The notes under the pieces are model-generated. The model did no database searches. It was not told where the DNA came from and worked only from the letters and a program-made list of their open reading frames with translations. Both the position numbers and the translations under genes were made by a program. A DNA stretch of 36,740 nucleotides, from assembly GCA_016872385.1 (NCBI GenBank), contig VGZV01000028.1, forward strand, positions 1-36,740, given 5' to 3'. This DNA is from SAR202 cluster bacterium (lineage in GTDB: Bacteria; Chloroflexota; Dehalococcoidia; Lucifugimonadales; UBA3495). Of this stretch, positions 30,389 to 36,740 are shown in pieces (positions within the stretch are counted from its first letter, which is position 1; each line of letters begins with the position of its first letter).

Positions 30389-31861
30389 GTGCCTGAAAAC
30401 GTCCGCGTCCGCTACGCCCCCAGTCCCACCGGCAGCCCGCACATTGGGAACATTCGCACGGCGCTGTTCAACTGGCTGTTTGCCCGCAGGTACGGCGGCC
30501 AGTTCATCGTGCGGGTGGAGGACACGGACCAGGAGCGGCTGGTCAAGGGGGCGCTGGAGGACATTCTGGAAAGCTTGCGGTGGCTGGGTATTCAGTGGGA
30601 CGAAGGCCCGGAGGTGGACGGCCCTTACGCCCCTTACATCCAGTCCCAGCGGCACAAGCAGGGCATTTACCAGCACGCGGCGGAGCAGCTAATCCAGGGC
30701 GGCCATGCCTACCGCTGCTACTGCAGTCCGGAGTTCCTGGAAAAGGTGCGGGCGGAACGCCGCCAGCAGAAAGTCCAGACCCGCTACCACGACCCCTGCC
30801 TGGACCTGACCGCCCAGCGCCGCCGGGAGCTGGAAGCCAGCAATACGCCTTCGGTGGTGCGCTTCGCCATGCCCACGGAAGGCGTCACCACCGTCCACGA
30901 TCTGATTCGCGGCGAAGTCACCTGGCAGAATGAGGTGCTGGAGGACTTTATTATCATCAAGTCCGACGGCTTTCCTACTTATCACCTGGCTAACGTGGTG
31001 GACGACCACATCATGGAGATTAGCCACGTGCTGCGGGCCGAGGAGTGGCTGCCCAGCACGCCGCGGCATATCCAGCTATACAGCGCCTTTGGCTACACCC
31101 CGCCCTTGTTCGGCCACATGCCCATGATTCTTGGCCCGGACCGCGCCAAGTTGTCCAAGCGCCACGGCTCCACCTCGGTCCTGGAGTACCGGGACCAGGG
31201 CTACTTGCCGGAGGCGCTGCGCAACTTTATGGTGCTGCTGGGCTGGTCCCTGGACGACAAGACCGAGGTCATGTCCCTGGACACCATGGTGCAGAACTTC
31301 TCCCTGGAGCGGGTCAGCAAGCCCGCCGCCATCTTCGACATCGAAAAGCTGAAGTGGATGAACGGGGTTTATCTGCGGGAGCTTGAACCCCAGGAACTGG
31401 CGGAGCGGATGCTGCCCTTCCTGGAGCGGGACCTGCCCCCGGACTTGCTGCCGGTGGACCAGGACTACCTGCGGCGCATTGCCCCCCTGGTGCAGGAGCG
31501 CATCAAGGTGTTGACAGATGCGCCGGAGCTTACCCGCTACTTCTTCCAGCCCGAGCTGGAGTGTGATCCGGCCACCCTGGTGCAGAAGGGCATGGACGCC
31601 CCGGGCACCGTGGCGGCATTGGAGCGGGCGCGGGATGCAATATCTGCCGCGCCCAGCATGGCCCACCAGCCCCTGGAAGAGTCACTGCGGTCCGTGGGTG
31701 CCCAACTGGGCCTTTCGCCCCGGCAGTTCTTTGGGGCGCTGCGCACCGCCGTCACCGGGCGCACGGCCTCGCCGCCCCTGTTTGAGACCCTGGAAGTGCT
31801 GGGGCGGGAGCGGGTGCTGGCCCGGCTGAAGGCGGCGGCGCAAAAGCTGGCCGGGGGTTAA
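30389..31861 (+). CDS. gltX: Glutamyl-tRNA synthetase
   Basis: 490 aa, class I synthetase. VRYAPSPTGSPHIGNIRTAL carries the HIGH equivalent (HIGN, 18-21) and RAKLSKRHGS the KMSKS equivalent (KLSKR, 254-258). A zinc-knuckle-like segment begins CYCSPEFLEK, with a further His/Cys (YHDPC) about 30 residues on. The alpha-helical anticodon-binding cage occupies the C-terminal third. Because a separate GlnRS is encoded just upstream, this GluRS may be discriminating (Glu only), though that cannot be read from the sequence. Start GTG 30389 after GGGAG (9-nt spacing). The product also feeds glutamyl-tRNA into tetrapyrrole synthesis where that route exists. Confidence 0.95.
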   Translation: MPENVRVRYAPSPTGSPHIGNIRTALFNWLFARRYGGQFIVRVEDTDQERLVKGALEDILESLRWLGIQWDEGPEVDGPYAPYIQSQRHKQGIYQHAAEQLIQGGHAYRCYCSPEFLEKVRAERRQQKVQTRYHDPCLDLTAQRRRELEASNTPSVVRFAMPTEGVTTVHDLIRGEVTWQNEVLEDFIIIKSDGFPTYHLANVVDDHIMEISHVLRAEEWLPSTPRHIQLYSAFGYTPPLFGHMPMILGPDRAKLSKRHGSTSVLEYRDQGYLPEALRNFMVLLGWSLDDKTEVMSLDTMVQNFSLERVSKPAAIFDIEKLKWMNGVYLRELEPQELAERMLPFLERDLPPDLLPVDQDYLRRIAPLVQERIKVLTDAPELTRYFFQPELECDPATLVQKGMDAPGTVAALERARDAISAAPSMAHQPLEESLRSVGAQLGLSPRQFFGALRTAVTGRTASPPLFETLEVLGRERVLARLKAAAQKLAGG

Positions 31862-31880
31862 AAGGACGAAACCACGGCCT

Positions 31881-31955
31881 AATCCTCCTTGGCAAGAGGT
31901 AACGACCCCACCCCTCCCCTCCCCTTACCAAGGGGGAAGGCCGGGATGGGGGTAG
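31881..31955. repeat. R3-like palindromic repeat
   Basis: CCTCCTTGGCAAGAGG and CCCCTTACCAAGGGGG form hairpins, followed by GCCGGGATGGGGGT. It sits between the convergent ends of gltX and the channel gene; a bidirectional stop is possible. Confidence 0.55.
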
Positions 31956-31961
31956 GTTCCC

Positions 31962-32759
31962 TCACCCCGCCTTCCCAATTTCTTTGCCGCAGTGGGGGCA
32001 TACGGTGGGAGTAACCGCTTCCATCTTGGTCTCCTCCAGGAACCCCGCCACCAATATGGTGGTGGGTAGGGCGAAGGTGGCAATGCCCAGGATGGCGGTA
32101 AGACCGGCTACCAACCTTCCCAGGCCGGTTGTTGGCACCACATCGCCGTAACCCACCGTGGTCATGGTGACAATTCCCCACCACATGGCCGCCGGGATGC
32201 TGGAAAACTTGTCCGGCTGGGCCGCATGTTCCGCCAGGTACATCATGGACGAATTGAGCACCAGCAGCACCAGAATGGTCAGCAGCAGGGTTGCCAGTTC
32301 CGACTGCTTTCGACGTATTACCCGCGCCAGCACGCGCGTGCCGGAGTAGTACCGGGTCATCCGGCCCACCCGGGCCAGCAAACGCACCGCCCGCAGGAAT
32401 CGCAAGTCCACACTTCTTACACCTGCCGCCGGCGCCAGGAAGGGGAGTATGGCCAGCAAGTCCATTACAGCCAGGGGAGATACGGCGTAGCGCAGGCGGC
32501 CCCATAACGGATGGGCATACTGTGGAGACTCGGTGCAACACCACAACCGCAGGAGGTACTCCAGCAGGAATATGGCTACGGATATGGCCTCGAACCACAG
32601 AAAAGCCCAAGGCGCTGCTGCGTGGATCTGTGGCACTGTTTCCAGCAGCAGGGCAACTACATTTAGTGCGATAAGGGTGATGAGGAATGCGCTGAAGATG
32701 CGGCTGGCCAGGTTCTCCGGCCCGCCGGTCTCCAGTATGTAGTAGATTTGCCGCTTCAC
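31962..32759 (-). CDS. Voltage-gated potassium channel-like ion transporter with C-terminal zinc ribbon
   Basis: 265 aa, one subunit with six transmembrane segments. S4 (RFLRAVRLLARVGRMTRYYS) has regularly spaced Arg residues that sense voltage. The pore loop holds the K+ selectivity filter TVGYGD (201-206). S5 and S6 flank it; the pore would be a tetramer in the cytoplasmic membrane. After S6 the chain ends in CPHCGKEIGKAG, a two-Cys half ribbon (254-257) that may join across subunits or bind metal. Bacterial Kv channels set membrane potential and potassium flux. Start GTG 32757-32759 after GAGG (5-nt spacing). Confidence 0.9.
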   Translation of the reverse strand: MKRQIYYILETGGPENLASRIFSAFLITLIALNVVALLLETVPQIHAAAPWAFLWFEAISVAIFLLEYLLRLWCCTESPQYAHPLWGRLRYAVSPLAVMDLLAILPFLAPAAGVRSVDLRFLRAVRLLARVGRMTRYYSGTRVLARVIRRKQSELATLLLTILVLLVLNSSMMYLAEHAAQPDKFSSIPAAMWWGIVTMTTVGYGDVVPTTGLGRLVAGLTAILGIATFALPTTILVAGFLEETKMEAVTPTVCPHCGKEIGKAG

Positions 32760-32814
32760 TACTGCCTCGTTTCCTTGGATTGGCAGTTACAGACCCTTGC
32801 ATTAAGGTCTAAAC

Positions 32815-32906
32815 TGCTCGTGGTGAGTCCTTCGGCTGAAGGATGAGCTTGTCGAACCATGGGCGGCTCGCCCACGTGCCTTTCTTCAGGCTCAGGCTGA
32901 ACGGGC
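32815..32906. repeat. R1 palindromic repeat, degenerate
   Basis: GCTCGTGGTGAGTCCTTCGG, GAGCTTGTCGAACCATGGGC and CAGGCTCAGGCTGAACGGG; a CTTCGGCTGAAG palindrome is nested in the loop. Confidence 0.55.
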
Positions 32907-33047
32907 TAATGGCCAAGTTTGCCAACTAATGCAAGGCTCAATAATTATACAGGGGTGTAGATGCGGAAGCAGGCAACTCCAAACTTTAACAAAGTTTGCA
33001 AAATGTGTGGATTCTAATCCTTTTTTTAAATTCTCGGAAAAAACGCC

Positions 33048-33076
33048 TTGACAAGCCCTTGCGTTGGGCTTTTATC
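33048..33076 (+). promoter_or_regulatory. Candidate sigma-70 promoter for the MBL-fold gene
   Basis: TTGACA at 33048-33053 and, after 17 bp, TTTATC (33071-33076), a poor match to the -10 consensus. The leader to the start codon would be about 230 nt. Confidence 0.3.
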
Positions 33077-33313
33077 CTGGGATTGTGAGGTGTGGCGATG
33101 GGGAGCTCACCATCGCTGGCAGCGCTCAGAGTGGGGTGAGGAGGGAGGGCAGGGTTCCGAGTCTGGTAGGGACTTGGTTCTGGCTCTCGGCAAGACCGGC
33201 GCAAGCAGTGCAGCAACCAATATACGAGTCGCAATTTTCACTTTTGTTGACTTCATGGCCGCACATGCTTGCCGCAGGTTAGAAAAAATGTTGGCAGGAG
33301 GCAGGAGGTAAGC

Positions 33314-34144
33314 ATGGTTTCGACGGCAGTCAAGGTGCTCAGCGATGGTGTCGTAAAGATTGACGGCGGATCCCTGTTTGGGCAGGTGCCCAAGGTGGAC
33401 TGGGAAGCCAACGTGGTGACCGACAGGAAGAACCGGGTTACTCTGGGATTGAACTGCCTTCTGTTGCAGGCGGGCGGCAAGAATGTCCTGGTGGACACTG
33501 GCGTGGGCTCCAAGGAGAACGATAAGGACCGGGACAACCTGGGCTTGGTGCCCAGCCGGCTGCTCAAGGGGCTCAAGGGTGTGGGTCTCACCCCCAAGGA
33601 CATCCACGCGGTGATCCTGACCCACTTGCACTTTGATCATTGCGGCGGCTGCACCCGCCTGGACCGCACCGGCACCACGGTGCCCACTTTCCCCAAGGCC
33701 AGGTATTACGTGCAGCGTTCCTGCTGGGAAGAAGCCTGCAAGCCCAGCCCCCGCCACTCCCGGCACCACCGGCCGGAGGACTTCCTTCCCATTGCCGAAC
33801 GCGGCCAACTGGAACTGCTGGACGGCGATACTGAGTTGCTGCCTGGCCTGAATGTGATTGTCACCGATGGCCACACCAAGGGCCACCAGATGGTCATGTT
33901 CAAGCACGGCGGCGAGCGGGTGGTGTTCCTGGGCGACCTGGTGCCCACGCACCATCACCTGAACCTGATCGCCATTTCCGCGTTCGATTACTCCCCCGAA
34001 GCTACCATGGAACGCAAGCGGCAGGTGTTGAACGAGGCCCAGAAGCAAGGGTGGCTGGTGGTATTCTCCCACGGGCATAACACCCGCGCCGGATATCTGG
34101 AGCGACGCACCGAAATGTCCATCCTTCGCCCTGTGGAATTGTAA
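33314..34144 (+). CDS. MBL-fold metallo-hydrolase
   Basis: 276 aa. The metallo-beta-lactamase signature ILTHLHFDHCGG (HxHxDH, 104-109) binds two metals together with a later His in VTDGHTKGH, the bridging Asp in VVFLGDLVPTHHH and a final His in VVFSHGHNT. The fold starts with the usual DTGVGSK after strand LVD. Relatives include lactonases, glyoxalase II and N-acyl homoserine lactone hydrolases; the length and the HxHxDH/GH layout suit a lactonase/hydrolase, but the substrate is undetermined. No signal peptide. ATG 33314 follows AGGAGG (33303-33308) with 5 nt spacing. A strong terminator lies 35 bp after the stop. Confidence 0.88.
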   Translation: MVSTAVKVLSDGVVKIDGGSLFGQVPKVDWEANVVTDRKNRVTLGLNCLLLQAGGKNVLVDTGVGSKENDKDRDNLGLVPSRLLKGLKGVGLTPKDIHAVILTHLHFDHCGGCTRLDRTGTTVPTFPKARYYVQRSCWEEACKPSPRHSRHHRPEDFLPIAERGQLELLDGDTELLPGLNVIVTDGHTKGHQMVMFKHGGERVVFLGDLVPTHHHLNLIAISAFDYSPEATMERKRQVLNEAQKQGWLVVFSHGHNTRAGYLERRTEMSILRPVEL

Positions 34145-34179
34145 TCATATACTCTTTGGCCTGCAGGTCATTGTGCAAC

Positions 34180-34213
34180 GCGGCGCCGGGAAGACCGGCG
34201 CCGCACACTTTTT
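34180..34213 (+). terminator. Rho-independent terminator of the MBL-fold gene
   Basis: A 10-bp GC stem, GCGGCGCCGG (34180-34189) and CCGGCGCCGC (34195-34204), with loop GAAGA. It is followed by ACAC and five T residues. Confidence 0.75.
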
Positions 34214-34398
34214 ACGCTATACAAATGTACATCCGCCGTACCTGGAATCAATAATAGAATGCCACCCAAGATCATATATGTTAATCGTCTATGGTGTGAC
34301 GTAACTCATCACGCACATACCAAACATCAGCCGTTATCTGCAAATAAATCACGAATTTCGATGTCCATTGCGTGTATTATCGCCTTGGTTGATATGTC

Positions 34399-34426
34399 TT
34401 GACAGCGTTGGGACGCTGTGGATAAT
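34399..34426 (+). promoter_or_regulatory. Strong sigma-70-like promoter of the substrate-binding lipoprotein gene
   Basis: TTGACA (34399-34404) with GATAAT (34421-34426) at 16 bp spacing: 6/6 and 5/6 matches. The start codon is about 140 bp downstream, giving a long leader. Confidence 0.6.
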
Positions 34427-34565
34427 GGCTAATGGTCATCATTAGGGTCACGCCCTCGGTGAGGTTCCGGTCGGATCTCTTGGCTGCAAGCCCTTACTCC
34501 CTGCAGCCTTAACTACCGCTGGTTCTGGGGTCTTCCCAGCACATTAACCCACAGGAGGTATGTCT

Positions 34566-36350
34566 ATGCGGTTTCCCCTAGGCGCCAAATTTGGTCTTAT
34601 CGCTCCGTTGCTTCTGCTGCTGGCGCTGGCAGTGGCGTGCGGCACCGCCGCGACTCCCACTTCTCAGCCCACGGCAATGCCCAAGCCCACGGCAGCGCCT
34701 GCTGCTACCACAGCCCCTGCTGCTACCACAGCCCCTGGCGCCCCCACGTCCACCGCCATGCCCCGGCCCACCGCCAAGCCGGCCAAGCCGGTCTCCGCCA
34801 AGAACAAGGCGATTGCAGTGGTGGCCACTGAGCCAGCTACCCTTAACCCCATTCCCAGCGCCGATGCCCACGCCGGCATTATCATGGACACCATCAACGG
34901 CTACATCGGACACCTGGACCGGGATACTCTGGCGGTCACGCCCTCCCCGTCCATCAAGAACTGGAAGCGCACTGCGCCGGACACCTGGGAGTATGAACTC
35001 CGCCCCGGCGTAACCTTCCACGACGGTGAGCCGTGGACTGCCGACGCCTGGAAGACCTACGCTGAATACAATGGCGTGCCCAAGTACGCCGCGACCGCGT
35101 ATAATCACACAGGCGCATATACTGTTGAGGTCGTTGGTCCCACTACTGCCCGCATCAAGTGCACCATCGCCTGCCCGTTGTTTGAGCGCGCCCTGAACCT
35201 CTCCCGCACTGCATCACCCAAGGGCCTGCGGGAGGCGCCCACCTATGAGCAGTACAAGGGCGGCGTGGGCGTAGGCCCCTACAAGGTGGCGGAGTATGTC
35301 CCAGGGCAGAAACTCCGCACCGTCATTAACGAAAAGTATGCGGCGGTGCCGGAAGTCCCGGAGTTTGCCGCGCCGCTGGTCCAGGAAATCGAGTGGCAGT
35401 GGCGGGAGGAAACCACCGTCCGCACGGCGATGGTTACTGCCGGTGAGGCTGACTGGGCCTTCCTGCTGACTCTGCAAGACGCCAACGTCCTGGGTCCTTC
35501 CCGCTTTGTTACCGGCGGCACCTCGGAGACCGCCATGATGCGCATGGACACCATTTACGACCCCTGGCTGTCCCAGGTGAAGATGCGCCAGGCCATTGTC
35601 CAGTCCATTGATTGCAAGGCCATTGTGGACTCCCTCTACAAGGGCACCACTACCTGCCGCGGCAACGTGGCGGCCCCGGGCGTGCTGGGCATCACCCCCG
35701 CCAACATTGCACCATACACTTACAGCCCCGCCAAGTCCAAGCAACTGCTGGAAGAAATTGGCTACATCTGCGGCAAGCCCAATTCCGCGGCCAACTGCGG
35801 CGCAGAAATCAAAATCACCACCCGCACGGCCCGCATCGCCAGCAACCAGGAACTCATGGAGTCCATCATCAGTTACATGAAGGAGGCCGGCGTCAACGCC
35901 AAGGCCAACTTCGTGGAGACTGGCATCAGCAACTCCATCCGCAACTGCGGTGTGGGCAGCAAGGACGCCGCCATCAAGGGGTACAAGGGCGCCACTGAGA
36001 ACAAGGTGACCTCTGCCTGCCCGTACCCGCAGATTGTGGAGCATATTGGCTTTGGCTATGAGCTGTTTGACTACGGCAAGGTGGTCAACCGCCACTTGAA
36101 CTGCGACTCCTCCCAGTCATCGGTCTGTCTGCCCGACAAGCAGGCGGAGTGGCAGGCAGCCACAGGCTTGGAAGGGGCGGAACGCGCGGCGGCGCTGGAA
36201 AAAATTGCCACCCACGTGCGCGACAACGCGTTCTTCATCCCAATGTTTGACCTGTCGGCCATCTACGGGATCAACCCCAAGCTGCGGGGCTTTGAGAATC
36301 CGCGGTTCGACAAGCACCTCTTTGCCAACCTGTTGTACTTTGACAAGTAA
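34566..36350 (+). CDS. ABC-type peptide/nickel-family substrate-binding lipoprotein (SBP_bac_5)
   Basis: 594 aa. A lipoprotein signal peptide (hydrophobic core LIAPLLLLLALAVAC, Cys25) is followed by a T/P/A-rich stalk (about 26-75, PKPTAAPAATT-type repeats) like that of the lipoprotein at 17394-18656. The mature domain has SBP family-5 features: LRPGVTFHDGEPWTADAWKT (the WxFxLRxGxxFHDGxPxTAxD motif), YPWLSQVKMRQAIVQSIDCK-type domain II (reading YDPWLSQVKMRQAIVQSID) and the C-terminal FIPMFDLSAIYG. It probably binds peptides or similar solutes outside the membrane. No permease or ATPase gene follows in the window. ATG 34566 is chosen over ATG 34560 because AGGAGG (34553-34558) has 7 nt to it and only 1 nt to the other. 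A terminator follows. Confidence 0.9.
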   Translation: MRFPLGAKFGLIAPLLLLLALAVACGTAATPTSQPTAMPKPTAAPAATTAPAATTAPGAPTSTAMPRPTAKPAKPVSAKNKAIAVVATEPATLNPIPSADAHAGIIMDTINGYIGHLDRDTLAVTPSPSIKNWKRTAPDTWEYELRPGVTFHDGEPWTADAWKTYAEYNGVPKYAATAYNHTGAYTVEVVGPTTARIKCTIACPLFERALNLSRTASPKGLREAPTYEQYKGGVGVGPYKVAEYVPGQKLRTVINEKYAAVPEVPEFAAPLVQEIEWQWREETTVRTAMVTAGEADWAFLLTLQDANVLGPSRFVTGGTSETAMMRMDTIYDPWLSQVKMRQAIVQSIDCKAIVDSLYKGTTTCRGNVAAPGVLGITPANIAPYTYSPAKSKQLLEEIGYICGKPNSAANCGAEIKITTRTARIASNQELMESIISYMKEAGVNAKANFVETGISNSIRNCGVGSKDAAIKGYKGATENKVTSACPYPQIVEHIGFGYELFDYGKVVNRHLNCDSSQSSVCLPDKQAEWQAATGLEGAERAAALEKIATHVRDNAFFIPMFDLSAIYGINPKLRGFENPRFDKHLFANLLYFDK

Positions 36351-36373
36351 GCTCCAGGAGCAGGCAAATTACT

Positions 36374-36408
36374 CAGGGGCGGGTGCACAACCCGCCCCTG
36401 TTTATTTT
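36374..36408 (+). terminator. Rho-independent terminator of the substrate-binding lipoprotein gene
   Basis: Perfect 11-bp stem, CAGGGGCGGGT (36374-36384) and ACCCGCCCCTG (36390-36400), loop GCACA, then TTTATTTT. The gene therefore ends as a single-gene transcript. Confidence 0.85.
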
Positions 36409-36635
36409 CAGCCAGTGGGGTGAACAGGGCGTTGGGGCCAGCGAGACAGAGGGCGGTTGGCGCCTGCGCCACCCCATATTCACTCTCAGCCGGAGTAGGG
36501 ATAGTCCGGTGTGCTGCCCAGGGTCGTGAAACAATCTGCGGCGTACCCAGAAAAACCGGGCCGCCCCCACTGCCAGGGAGAGAGAGAATCAACCTGCTTG
36601 CTGTAGTCCCATGCGTGTTGCGTCAATAGAAACTG
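36409..36635. other. Spacer between the terminator and an IS-like edge
   Basis: 227 bp with no supported gene. GGCGCCTGCGCC (about 36460-36471) is a short hairpin and GGGAGAGAGAGA (about 36579) a purine run. No recognised repeat family. Confidence 0.35.
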
Positions 36636-36678
36636 TTACCGAAGGGACTTGGTTGCCTCAGATGAAACTGTTACCGAA
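36629..36678. repeat. Tandemly spaced 15-bp direct repeat, probable IS end
   Basis: GAAACTGTTACCGAA occurs at 36629-36643 and again at 36664-36678, 35 bp apart. Repeated short boxes at the element ends are characteristic of IS21/IS481-type elements, and the motif resembles such ends. Confidence 0.5.
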
Positions 36679-36740
36679 CGTCCCTTGCTGGGCTGAGTGT
36701 CAGCCATGTCCCACAGCCTCTGGAGTTCTTGGTCTATCTG
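36636..36740 (-). CDS. Partial C-terminus of an unidentified protein, probably of an IS element
   Basis: On the minus strand the frame from the window end is open for 34 codons (QIDQELQRLWDMADTQPSKG, then RSVTVSSEATKSLR) and stops at TAA 36636-36638. The stop lies within the repeated GAAACTGTTACCGAA boxes, as expected for a transposase or helper gene reaching the element end. The fragment is too short to assign a family; a chance open frame is possible. Confidence 0.35.
   Translation of the reverse strand, partial: QIDQELQRLWDMADTQPSKGRSVTVSSEATKSLR

Larger units (their letters stand above)
32760..33313. other. Divergent spacer with R1 repeat and a promoter for the MBL gene
   Basis: 554 bp. 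R1 copy 32815-32906. An AT-rich stretch (32985-33045) precedes TTGACA (33048-33053). The rest (33080-33313) forms a leader of about 230 nt ending in AGGAGG. Small frames across 33048-33311 have no recognised features and no good start, so no gene is called. Confidence 0.5.
34145..34565. other. Intergenic region: terminator of the MBL gene and promoter plus leader of the SBP gene
   Basis: 421 bp. It begins with a terminator (34180-34213), continues with an AT-rich tract (34214-34395) and then holds a strong promoter (34399-34427). The leader of about 130 nt contains a GCTGCA/TGCAGC hairpin (34482-34507). No gene found. Confidence 0.6.

Noticed and set aside
33048..33311. 87-aa frame before the MBL gene
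   Set aside because: Starts at the TTG of a -35-like TTGACA, has odd composition and no ribosome binding site; more likely the leader of the MBL gene.

Overview
The window is high-GC bacterial DNA whose gene content fits an uncultured Chloroflexota, probably a Dehalococcoidia/SAR202-like lineage. This is an inference from gene families and from the Thr/Pro/Ala-rich stalks behind lipoboxes on its exported proteins; there is no rRNA gene or phylogenetic marker to prove it. No tRNA, rRNA or CRISPR array was seen. Genes are mostly monocistronic or in pairs, separated by 100-500 bp spacers full of short palindromic repeats.

Layout. 1-90: 3' end of an IS110-type transposase. 207-2468: UbiA/DPPR-like prenyltransferase and a DUF362 protein. 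2465-3210: DUF4160 / DUF2442-XRE pair (toxin-antitoxin-like). 3581-5155: GMC oxidoreductase. 5580-6281: membrane-anchored DM13 protein with a Met-rich linker. 6411-9096: larE, an unknown gene and larC (nickel-pincer cofactor synthesis) on the minus strand. 9186-10256: VOC protein and GNAT acetyltransferase. 10693-12318: a divergent GroEL without GroES. 12440-16827: a nucleic-acid-flavoured cluster (dUTPase-like, HTH/coiled-coil protein, queG, Nmad3-like protein, EVE protein) followed by an AhpD-like gene that I read as a selenoprotein (CxxU with a downstream hairpin). 17394-18656: lipoprotein. 19175-21737: thiolase-like protein and YchF. 22087-24254: isochorismatase-like protein and threonine aldolase. 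24608-27046: alpha/beta hydrolase, lspA, rluD-family synthase. 27175-28284: AT-rich toxin-antitoxin-like operon. 28501-31861: glnS and gltX. 31962-34144: Kv-type channel and MBL-fold hydrolase. 34566-36350: dipeptide/oligopeptide-type ABC substrate-binding lipoprotein. 36636-36740: cut-off 3' end of another probable IS gene beside a tandem 15-bp repeat.

At least six palindromic repeat families lie in the spacers. R1 core TTCGACAAGCTCAGGATGAG; R2 core CCGGCTTTCGCCGG; R3 core CTCTCCCGCAAGGGGAGAG; R4 core CCCCCTTTTTCAAAGGGGG; R5 core GCGAAGCGAGGAATCT; R6 core GTCCCGATAAAATCGGGAC. One R1 copy sits in frame inside the rluD-family gene, one R4 copy forms part of the QueG C-terminus, and one R2 element appears to have split an R3 element.

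The most interesting signals are: (1) the AhpD-like selenoprotein candidate at 16261-16827 with its SECIS-like hairpin; (2) the queG - Nmad3-like - EVE neighbourhood, in which the two PUA-like genes overlap tail to tail; (3) the repeat elements domesticated into coding sequence; (4) the unusual toxin-antitoxin-like operon with a 271-aa upstream partner and ACTTCAGTT operator-like boxes.
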